A DNA stretch of 32,979 nucleotides from Clostridiales bacterium DTU053. GTDB taxonomy: Bacteria > Bacillota > Clostridia > Oscillospirales > Acutalibacteraceae. The position numbers were made by a program, and so were the translations under genes. This document shows positions 26,933 through 32,979 of the stretch, in pieces (positions within the stretch are counted from its first letter, which is position 1; every line of letters starts with the position of its first letter). The stretch is taken from assembly GCA_001512765.1 (NCBI GenBank), contig LFSO01000001.1, positions 9,155 to 42,133 on the forward strand, read 5' to 3'. The notes below the pieces were generated by a model. The model saw only the letters and a list, made by a program, of their open reading frames with translations. It was not told where the DNA came from and made no database searches.

Positions 26933-27082
26933 ATGACAGAATGCATTTGCAAATGGAAATCATGCAAAAGGCACGGAAATTGCGAGGAGTGCAAAGAGCA
27001 CCACAAAACCCACCCCAAGTATCCCGTCCCCTTTTGTAAAAGGAACGAAAGAAAAAAGGGTCACGATATTTTCCCGTCATAA
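26933..27082 (+). CDS. Cys/His-rich 49-residue protein, unknown function
   Basis: The ORF begins with ATG 26933 after AAAGGG in the leader of a consensus promoter, and encodes 49 residues. Six cysteines (C4, C6, C11, C17, C20, C35) and five histidines (H14, H23, H24, H27, H44) in a short basic, polar protein suggest metal binding, probably zinc, perhaps with nucleic acid. It has no signal or hydrophobic segment, so it is cytosolic. It ends 27 bases before tRNA-Thr and is probably on the same transcript. I recognise no named family. Confidence 0.65.
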   Translation: MTECICKWKSCKRHGNCEECKEHHKTHPKYPVPFCKRNERKKGHDIFPS

Positions 27083-27109
27083 CCGTCCGCGGCATGAACA
27101 ATTAAACCC

Positions 27110-27184
27110 GCTGGTGTGGCTCAATGGCAGAGCAGCTCATTCGTAATGAGCAGGTTGTCGGTTCGATCCCGACCACCAGCTCCA
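27110..27184 (+). tRNA. tRNA-Thr (anticodon CGT)
   Basis: A complete cloverleaf is visible. The 7-bp acceptor stem GCTGGTG pairs with CACCAGC, followed by discriminator T and encoded CCA. The anticodon stem GCTCA/TGAGC encloses the loop TTCGTAA, so the anticodon is CGT, reading ACG. The T arm has the GTTCGATCC loop. The gene is 72 nt without CCA. Confidence 0.95.
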
Positions 27185-27222
27185 AAGCAGACTGAAAGAT
27201 TTCTTTTTTGGTCTGCTTTTTT
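27184..27222 (+). terminator. Terminator after tRNA-Thr
   Basis: AAAGCAGAC (27184-27192) pairs with GTCTGCTTT (27211-27219) around an 18-base T-rich loop and runs into T. The stem begins in the CCA end of the tRNA. Confidence 0.85.
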
Positions 27223-27296
27223 ACGCCCGAAAGCTGGGACAAAACGAAAGTCGCAAATCTCTAATTGTTGAATATATTGATACAAGGTGACTAAAT

Positions 27297-27692
27297 ATGA
27301 TTAAAAGACTTGTCCCTTTGATAATAATATTTTCACTTCTGTTAAGCCTTGCCGCCTGCAAGGAAAGCGGCGGCAGAGAGGCGGACACCACAAGAAGGAA
27401 CGCCTCAGAGCTTGAGAATATTGAATTCAAAGCCGTCGTAAAGGAAAAGTACAGCGGCAGCATACTTGTTAAAGTCATTGAAAGCCCCGTAGATTTTTCC
27501 GACCTTGCCTATGTGCTGTCTGAAAAGGCAAGCGTTAAAAAAGACGGCGAAAAAATAGATTTTGACGGCATAAAAATCGGCGATGAGCTGATAATAAAGC
27601 ACCACGGCTATATTGCCGAATCCTATCCCGTGCAGCTCGTCGGAGAAAAGGAAATCATCGTTCTTTCAGCTTCAACCGACACCACAGCATAA
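27297..27692 (+). CDS. Small predicted lipoprotein (possible DUF3221/YobA-like)
   Basis: A 131-residue lipoprotein. The signal is short, with lysine and arginine then a hydrophobic core, and the lipobox LAAC with cysteine at residue 21. The mature part (about 40-130) is strand-rich, with the pattern FKAVVKEKYSGSILVKV and IKIGDELIIKHHG, which resembles small OB-fold lipoproteins such as the DUF3221/YobA type, though I would not assign it firmly. ATG 27297 follows AAGGTGA. It ends at a strong terminator before the beta-galactosidase gene and so is transcribed separately. No function can be deduced. Confidence 0.8.
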   Translation: MIKRLVPLIIIFSLLLSLAACKESGGREADTTRRNASELENIEFKAVVKEKYSGSILVKVIESPVDFSDLAYVLSEKASVKKDGEKIDFDGIKIGDELIIKHHGYIAESYPVQLVGEKEIIVLSASTDTTA

Positions 27693-27703
27693 CATAATAC
27701 CAC

Positions 27704-27732
27704 AAAGCGGGGCGCGTTTTGCCCCGCTTTTT
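27704..27732 (+). terminator. Terminator of the small lipoprotein gene
   Basis: AAAGCGGGGC (27704-27713) pairs perfectly with GCCCCGCTTT (27721-27730) around GCGTTTT, followed by a short T run. Confidence 0.92.
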
Positions 27733-27735
27733 GTC

Positions 27736-27764
27736 TTTACACCTAAAAGGATATGGGCTATTAT
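27736..27764 (+). promoter_or_regulatory. Promoter of the beta-galactosidase gene
   Basis: TTTACA (27736-27741), 17 bases, TATTAT (27759-27764). The predicted start of transcription near 27771 leaves only about 14 nt before the best start codon. Confidence 0.7.
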
Positions 27765-27784
27765 GCTATTAGTATCTTCAAGAG

Positions 27785-29548
27785 GTGAGGCATATTTTAG
27801 AGATTCGCGGCCGTGATTTTTATCTTGACGGCAAAAAGACAATTATCCGCTCAGGAGCGATTCATTATTTCAGAGTCCTGCCCGAATACTGGGAGAACAG
27901 ACTGCTTAAACTCAAAGCCGCGGGGCTTAACACCGTCGAAACCTATGTCCCGTGGAACCTGCACGAGCCAAAAAAAGGCGAGTTTAACTTTGACGGCATT
28001 CTTGACATAGTAAGGTTTGTTAAGACGGCGGAGAAAATCGGTCTGAATGTCATCGTCCGCCCGGGGCCTTATATCTGCGCCGAATGGGATTTCGGCGGCT
28101 TTCCCGCATGGCTTTTAAAGGACGAGAATATCCGCCTTCGCTGCGGCGACAAAAAATATCTTAAAGCCGTGACCGACTATTTTAATGTGCTTTTGCCCAT
28201 GCTTGCGCCCCTTCAAAAGACAAAGGACGGCCCCATAATCGCTATGCAGATTGAAAACGAGTACGGCAGCTTCGGCAACGATAAGAATTATCTGTCGTAT
28301 CTCCGCGGGCTTATGCGCTCAAACGGCATTGATGTGCTGCTTTTCACCTCCGACGGCGACAACCGTTACTATCTCTCGGGCGGCGGTCTTGAGGGAGAGC
28401 TCATGGTCACCAATTTCAATTCAATGCCCGCAGACTCCTTTAAAGACCTCAGAGAGCTGCAGCCGGACAAGCCCCTTATGTGCGGCGAGTACTGGTGCGG
28501 CTGGTTTGAGGCATGGGGAGGAAAGCACCCGAAAGGCAGCGCGGAGAAACTGGGCGAGGCTATTAGGCAGTTTTTTGACTTGAACGCCAGCTTTAACCTT
28601 TATATGTTCCACGGCGGCACCAACTTCGGCTTTACATCGGGCGCCAACTACTACGACAAATACACCCCCACCGTCACAAGCTACGACTATGACGCTCCGC
28701 TCAATGAGTACGGCGGCTATACGGACAAATACTTTGCCGTCAGAGAGGCAATAATTGAAAAGACGGGGGAGAGCCTGCCCGAGCCCCCCGCTCCTCCCGT
28801 TTTGCAGAGAATCGGAAAGGTAAATCTCACCGAAACGGCCTCGCTATTAAACAACATAAAGAGACTCGGCAAAAAGCACCGCTCCGTTTCGCCCCGCTCC
28901 ATGGAGTACTACGGTCAGAACCACGGACTTATCCTTTACAGCACCGAAATTGAGGGCAATTACAACGACGACAAAATCACAATAGAGGGCATTCACGACA
29001 AAGCTTTTGTATGGATTAACGGCGAGTTCAAAGGCAGCTTCTGCCGCACCGACAAAACCGGCAGAAACGAATACTCCGAGTGCTTTATCGTTCACTTCCC
29101 CGCCTTCAGCGGCAAGATGCGTCTCGACATCCTTGTTGAAGCGATGGGCAGAGTAAACTACGGTAACTTCATCTACGACCGCAAGGGCATAAAGAACGCA
29201 AAACTCGGCAATCAAAACCTCTCCGACTGGCTTATCTACACCCTGCCGCTTGAGGATTTAAGCCAAATCAAATTCGGAAACAAAGATACTCAGTACCCCC
29301 TCTTTTTAAGGGGCAGCTTTAAGGCGGAAACAAACGCCGACTGCTTTGTGGACATGAAGGGCTTTACAAAGGGCATAGTCTGGGTAAACGGCTTTAACCT
29401 CGGCAGATACTGGAAAATCGGTCCCCAGAGAACCCTCTATCTCCCCGGAGCCCTGCTTAAAGAGGAAAACGAGATTATCATTCTGGAGCTTGAGTCAAGC
29501 GCAAAACGCAGCGTCGAAATAACAGACAAACCGATATACATAAAATAA
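27785..29548 (+). CDS. Glycoside hydrolase family 35 beta-galactosidase
   Basis: A 587-residue cytosolic enzyme (no signal) that releases terminal beta-linked galactose. The catalytic TIM barrel (about 1-320) opens with the family motif SGAIHYFRV and contains VRPGPYICAEWDFGGFPAWL near 91-110, the acid/base glutamate in QIENEYGS (E159) and the nucleophile near residue 234 in CGEYWCGWFEAWGG. The C-terminal half holds jelly-roll domains with GIVWVNGFNLGRYW. The start is uncertain: GTG 27785 sits inside the strong site GAGGTGAGG, which is positioned better for a start a few codons on, but no ATG, GTG or TTG occurs there. The gene is alone, followed by the GDPD-like gene with its own promoter. Confidence 0.95.
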   Translation: MRHILEIRGRDFYLDGKKTIIRSGAIHYFRVLPEYWENRLLKLKAAGLNTVETYVPWNLHEPKKGEFNFDGILDIVRFVKTAEKIGLNVIVRPGPYICAEWDFGGFPAWLLKDENIRLRCGDKKYLKAVTDYFNVLLPMLAPLQKTKDGPIIAMQIENEYGSFGNDKNYLSYLRGLMRSNGIDVLLFTSDGDNRYYLSGGGLEGELMVTNFNSMPADSFKDLRELQPDKPLMCGEYWCGWFEAWGGKHPKGSAEKLGEAIRQFFDLNASFNLYMFHGGTNFGFTSGANYYDKYTPTVTSYDYDAPLNEYGGYTDKYFAVREAIIEKTGESLPEPPAPPVLQRIGKVNLTETASLLNNIKRLGKKHRSVSPRSMEYYGQNHGLILYSTEIEGNYNDDKITIEGIHDKAFVWINGEFKGSFCRTDKTGRNEYSECFIVHFPAFSGKMRLDILVEAMGRVNYGNFIYDRKGIKNAKLGNQNLSDWLIYTLPLEDLSQIKFGNKDTQYPLFLRGSFKAETNADCFVDMKGFTKGIVWVNGFNLGRYWKIGPQRTLYLPGALLKEENEIIILELESSAKRSVEITDKPIYIK

Positions 29549-29599
29549 AAAGAGCGCCCTTCGAAAAAGGCTGAAAGGCGGCGCAAATAGTCTTTTTGC

Positions 29600-29631
29600 T
29601 TGTGGAAAAAACTGCTTTAATATGATATAAT
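29600..29631 (+). promoter_or_regulatory. Extended -10 promoter of the GDPD-like gene
   Basis: TATAAT at 29626-29631 is preceded by TG at 29623-29624 (TGATATAAT, an extended -10). The -35 region is weak (TTGTGG at 29600-29605, 20 bases away). Confidence 0.55.
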
Positions 29632-29674
29632 AAAAAACTGCCGACGGCAAAGCAAGTTTTAGGATGGTATAAAA

Positions 29675-31012
29675 ATGAATAAATTTCATAAACTGATTTG
29701 CATAATACTGTGTCTGGCCGCTGTATTTGCCCTTCCCCTCACCGCCCTTGCGGATGAGGAGGAAACCACAAACTATTTTGACTACTACGGCAGCGACCTG
29801 GATAATGAAGACGAAAGAGAAAAGGACAAAAACGCCTTTGACGCCGCGTCCGAGTTTTCAAACCCCAACGGCCGCCTGCTTGTGGTTTCCAATAAGGGCG
29901 ACTGGAGAAACTTCCCCGAAAACTCCCTTGAGGCTGTCCTCTCCGCCTTTGAAAAGGGAGCGGACATAGTAAAGGTTAATGTAAAGCAGCTCAAAGACGG
30001 CAATTTTGTCCTTATGGCGGACGACACAACGGGCAGAACCTGCTACGGCGGGGACGACAAGCCCTTAAAAGAGCTCACCGCCGAGGAAATTAAGAAGTAC
30101 CGCCTTTTAAGCGGCGTCGGCGAGAAGATGAGCAGACAAACAAACTTCGAAGTGCCTTTTCTGTACGATGTTCTCGGAGCCGTTCAGGGCAAGGGCATGC
30201 TCATGCTCGATTTTGACTGGGCGCTCAGGGATGTGCTTTATAATGTGGTTAAAGACAGGGATATGCTCGGCGATGTGATTTTCTACACCGAGGCAAAGGC
30301 GAAGGACATCGGCGAATGGGCGTCGGGTCTTGAAGTAAAGCCTCACATAATGAGCGGCTACAAGAGCAATATAGTCTTTATGATAGGCTCATATATAAAG
30401 AAATCCTTTGAGGGCGGAGCGGAGGCTGTAAGGCTTGCCACCAAGAACCCCTACGGCGTGATTTTCGATAACTTCACAATGAAGAAGTTTGAGTCCGTCG
30501 GCAGGGCAGCCATTGACCTTACCGACCCCAACCTCTGCGGCAGCAGAGAGGACACAGAAAAATGGTGGAACGATGTTGTTTCCAGAGGATACAGCATAAT
30601 CATCACCGACTACCCCGAGGAGCTTTCTGAGTACGCAAAAGAAACCGAGTACGCGAAAACTCAGCTCAGAGAGGCTTACAAGAGATACAAAGAGCAGTGG
30701 GTGCTGCCCGAGTTTAAGTCCTATACCTTCGGCGACTATAAGCGCGCCTATCTGTGGGCGGTCAGCGACGCCGAGGAGTACCTCAGCGGCAGAGTGCGCT
30801 CAAAGTATGATTACCTCACCGCCCGCGCGGCTCTGGAAAGAGCGGCGGTCAACATAGAAAAGAACTTCACCGCCCTTCAGGAGGGAGTAGCGGGTCTGAC
30901 CATCACTCCTCCCAGAATTCTGGTCGCCGCCCTCTCAATAATCGCGGTGGTTTCGGTTCAAATCTACTTCCATAAAAAGAAGAAAACAGAAGAAAAATCT
31001 GTTAAGTGTTAA
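29675..31012 (+). CDS. Membrane-anchored GDPD-fold protein with replaced catalytic residues
   Basis: A 445-residue exported protein: signal peptide (about 1-26, ending ALADE), an acidic linker, a domain that resembles glycerophosphodiester phosphodiesterase (about 65-320), a charged helical region (about 325-405) and a C-terminal membrane helix (about 410-430, then a lysine-rich tail). The GDPD scaffold is visible as NKGDWRNFPENS, GADIVKVNVKQLKDG and FVLMADDTT. Compared with the active consensus (HRG, ExD, HD), the first His is N73, the metal-binding Glu/Asp are K100 and N102, and the second His is A115. It should not hydrolyse glycerophosphodiesters; a structural or binding role is inferred. 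AGGATGG precedes ATG 29675. Confidence 0.8.
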   Translation: MNKFHKLICIILCLAAVFALPLTALADEEETTNYFDYYGSDLDNEDEREKDKNAFDAASEFSNPNGRLLVVSNKGDWRNFPENSLEAVLSAFEKGADIVKVNVKQLKDGNFVLMADDTTGRTCYGGDDKPLKELTAEEIKKYRLLSGVGEKMSRQTNFEVPFLYDVLGAVQGKGMLMLDFDWALRDVLYNVVKDRDMLGDVIFYTEAKAKDIGEWASGLEVKPHIMSGYKSNIVFMIGSYIKKSFEGGAEAVRLATKNPYGVIFDNFTMKKFESVGRAAIDLTDPNLCGSREDTEKWWNDVVSRGYSIIITDYPEELSEYAKETEYAKTQLREAYKRYKEQWVLPEFKSYTFGDYKRAYLWAVSDAEEYLSGRVRSKYDYLTARAALERAAVNIEKNFTALQEGVAGLTITPPRILVAALSIIAVVSVQIYFHKKKKTEEKSVKC

Positions 31013-31035
31013 ATATAACACAGAAAGGATTCACG

Positions 31036-32034
31036 ATGTGGACTAACGGAGATATTTGCCCGGGCTGTTCAAAGCCTTTAAACAAGGATGAGGACATAGT
31101 CGTATGTCCCGTTTGCGGCACTCCTCAGCACAGAGAATGCTGGCGGAAAAACAACGCCTGCGTAAACGAGCATTTGCATGATGAGGGCTATGTTTGGACC
31201 TCCTCTGTAAAGGAGGAGAAAAGAAAAGAAACGCCCAACTCAGAGCCGAGTTTTACGGCGGGAGAGCGAAACGACGCAAGGAGGGAAAGCGCCGACCCCT
31301 ACGGCGAGGAGCCGAGGAGCCCCTTTGAAAGACCCTCTTTTGCCTACGCAACCGCCATTCCCCCGGAGGCTTTGATTGACGGAATCCCCGCAATAGAACT
31401 CGCTCAGGTGGTACAGACAAAGGTGCCCCGCTATCTCAGCCGCTTTTTCAGGATTGACCAGACCAATGTAAAAATAGGCTGGAACTGGGGCGTATGTATT
31501 TTGGCGCTTCTTTTCAGCATATTTTGGAACCCTATATCCCTTTTCTTCCCCGCCCTTTGGTTCTTCTACAGAAAAATGCCCAAAATAGGAGCTCTTGTGC
31601 TGGCGGGCGCGCTGTTTTTCTCGGTAGCGAATATCAGTCCCTCTGACGCAAGGCTTTACTATGAGATAAAGAATGCCTCCGAACAGGTTATGGAGAATTC
31701 GGGCATAATCAGCGTAGAGCAGTTTCAGGAAATTATCGATAAAGTAATTCAAAAGTCGGGCTACACCTCGGAAGAATTAAAAAGAAAAAATGTCCTCAAC
31801 ATCCTTGCCCATGCCGCTATTTTCGGTCTTGCCAGCTTTGGCGATTACCTGTATCTGGGCGATATTAAAAAGAGGATAAACAAGGCCCGCAAAACGGCGA
31901 CCGAGCCCGCTCAGTACCAAAGACTCCTTTACGAAATGGGCGGAACCTCTTTGGGTTCGGCGCTGATTGCCGCCGTTGTGTACTTTTTCATTGATACGGC
32001 GGTAAAACTACTTGTGATATCAATTCTCGCGTAA
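31036..32034 (+). CDS. Prokaryotic RING-finger-like zinc protein with C-terminal membrane domain
   Basis: A 332-residue protein. The N-terminus (about 1-50) is a RING-like zinc module (Prok-RING type): C8, C11, C24, C27, H32, C35 and C42 in spacing typical of cross-brace fingers. A polar linker rich in Glu, Arg, Ser and Pro (about 55-120) follows, then a membrane domain (about 150-330) with three or four hydrophobic segments and FWFFYRKM, which recalls DUF2628-type proteins. Bacterial members have no known ubiquitin-ligase role. ATG 31036 follows GAAAGGA by six bases; the longer open frame from 31006 overlaps the previous gene. It lies 23 bases after the GDPD-like gene, so the two are probably coexpressed. 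Confidence 0.8.
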   Translation: MWTNGDICPGCSKPLNKDEDIVVCPVCGTPQHRECWRKNNACVNEHLHDEGYVWTSSVKEEKRKETPNSEPSFTAGERNDARRESADPYGEEPRSPFERPSFAYATAIPPEALIDGIPAIELAQVVQTKVPRYLSRFFRIDQTNVKIGWNWGVCILALLFSIFWNPISLFFPALWFFYRKMPKIGALVLAGALFFSVANISPSDARLYYEIKNASEQVMENSGIISVEQFQEIIDKVIQKSGYTSEELKRKNVLNILAHAAIFGLASFGDYLYLGDIKKRINKARKTATEPAQYQRLLYEMGGTSLGSALIAAVVYFFIDTAVKLLVISILA

Positions 32035-32074
32035 ATACACGCCTGTGAAATTAGCATATGAAAGGGAGATTGCA

Positions 32075-32953
32075 ATGAAAAAAATAACTAAGGCGATAAT
32101 TCCTGCGGCAGGCCTTGGCACCAGGGTTCTTCCCGCGTCAAAAGCCGTTCCCAAGGAAATGCTGAACATCGTAGACAAGCCCGCGATTCAGTACCTTGTT
32201 GAGGAAGCCGCGGCGGCGGGAATTACCGACATCCTCATCATCACCAACAGGGGCAAGGAGGTCATAGAGAATCACTTTGACTACGCCTTTGAGCTTGAAG
32301 AAAACCTCAAGGCAAATCCCGCAAAAAAGCCTCTTTATGACGCTGTTCACAATATAGCCGACCTTGCCAACATTTATTTCATCCGCCAGAAGGAAACCAA
32401 GGGTCTGGGTCACGCCATTTTAAAGGCTGAAAGCTTTGTTGGCGACGAGCCCTTTGCGGTTCTCTACGGCGACGATGTTATCATCTCCGAGGAGCCTGTT
32501 GTCGGTCAGCTTATAAAGGCATATGAGAAGTACGGCAAATCCTGCGTGGGCGTAAACGAGTGCACAAGAGAGCAGATTAAGAAATACTGCACCCTTGATG
32601 TAACACCCCTTGAGGGCAATGTAATGGATGTCCACAAGATTATAGAAAAGCCCGAAGAGCACGAGATTATGTCCCTCTACGCTATCCTTGGCAGGAATGT
32701 CCTTGAGCCCGAAATCTTTGACCTTATCAGAAATACTCCTCCCAACCCGAAGTCGGGAGAGGTTTACCTTACAGACGCCCTCAGCTATCTCGCCGAGCAC
32801 GGCAGACTCACCGCCGTTGACTTTGTTGGCAAGAGATACGACATGGGCGACAAACTCGGCATCATGCAGGCAAACTGCGAGGTTGCCTTAAAGCACCCCG
32901 AAATCGGCGAGTCTTTCAAGGAGTATTTAAAGGAGCTCGCAAAAACCCTCTAA
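32075..32953 (+). CDS. galU: UTP-glucose-1-phosphate uridylyltransferase
   Basis: A 292-residue cytosolic enzyme that makes UDP-glucose from UTP and glucose 1-phosphate, feeding cell-surface glycan, glycolipid and galactose metabolism. The nucleotidyltransferase opening IIPAAGLGTRVLP (8-20) and KAVPKEMLNIVDKPAIQYLVEEA are diagnostic, followed by the FAVLYGDDVI sugar-nucleotide metal site, IIEKP, and the C-terminal GEVYLTDAL and VGKRYDMGDKLG segments. I chose ATG 32075 because GGGAG lies seven bases upstream; the open frame back to 32045 has no site. It starts 40 bases after the RING-like gene. Length is normal for bacterial GalU. No terminator is seen before the window ends. Confidence 0.97.
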   Translation: MKKITKAIIPAAGLGTRVLPASKAVPKEMLNIVDKPAIQYLVEEAAAAGITDILIITNRGKEVIENHFDYAFELEENLKANPAKKPLYDAVHNIADLANIYFIRQKETKGLGHAILKAESFVGDEPFAVLYGDDVIISEEPVVGQLIKAYEKYGKSCVGVNECTREQIKKYCTLDVTPLEGNVMDVHKIIEKPEEHEIMSLYAILGRNVLEPEIFDLIRNTPPNPKSGEVYLTDALSYLAEHGRLTAVDFVGKRYDMGDKLGIMQANCEVALKHPEIGESFKEYLKELAKTL

Positions 32954-32979
32954 ACTACGAATAGAAACGGATGTGGCAA

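Noticed and set aside
26871..27101. 76-codon minus-strand frame opposite the Cys-rich mini-protein
   Set aside because: It has no binding site or promoter, and the plus strand has both together with a metal-binding-like residue pattern.
29549..29590. Stem GCGCC / GGCGGCGC after the beta-galactosidase as a terminator
   Set aside because: The stem is imperfect, the loop is 17-18 bases and no proper T run follows on the plus strand; too weak to call.

Overview
The window reads as chromosome of a low-to-mid GC, spore-forming Clostridia-type Firmicute (Oscillospiraceae/Ruminococcaceae-like; this is inferred, not proven). The grounds are a CIRCE-controlled groESL operon, a YtvI-type sporulation membrane protein, strong AGGAGG-type ribosome binding sites, sigma-A-like promoters with 16-17 bp spacers, an AgrA/AgrC-type LytTR two-component pair, and the family relationships of nearly every gene. 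There is no phage, transposon, CRISPR array or rRNA. One tRNA gene is present.

Layout. 1-120 is a C-rich block unlike the rest, possibly a contig edge. 120-2290 is groES-groEL on the minus strand, with promoter, CIRCE and two tandem terminators. 2440-4160 is mgtE behind a ~340-nt structured leader that carries a small ORF. 4194-7585 holds an RNA methyltransferase, a lipid kinase and an ApgM-type mutase. 7669-8352 is an ABC ATPase without a permease beside it. 8413-13600 is a compact plus-strand run: YtvI, NYN-LOTUS protein, GCS2-type ligase, ATP-grasp ligase and family 4 uracil-DNA glycosylase. 13638-15869 is minus-strand: an FAD oxidoreductase, a self-contained gene for a 27-residue amphipathic peptide, and a lipoprotein. 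16130-19078 is a MacA-like adaptor plus MacB-like permease with no ATPase. 19418-21428 is the AgrA/AgrC-like pair. 21595-22336 is mntP. 22359-26646 is secA, a CPBP protease and tadA on the minus strand. 26817-27222 holds a Cys-rich mini-protein and tRNA-Thr(CGT). 27297-32953 has a small lipoprotein, a GH35 beta-galactosidase, a GDPD-fold protein with its catalytic residues replaced, a RING-like zinc membrane protein and galU.

How the genes may work together. The ABC ATPase at 7.7 kb is a plausible partner of the adaptor/permease pair at 16-19 kb. The Agr-like regulators lie just downstream of that exporter and 4 kb from a phenol-soluble-modulin-like peptide gene, but AgrB and AgrD are absent here, so a peptide-export-and-sensing circuit is only a hypothesis. 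The GCS2 and ATP-grasp pair suggests a gamma-glutamyl metabolite pathway of unknown product. The most unusual items are the amphipathic peptide gene, the mgtE leader with its upstream ORF, the GCS2/ATP-grasp pair and the dead GDPD-like protein.
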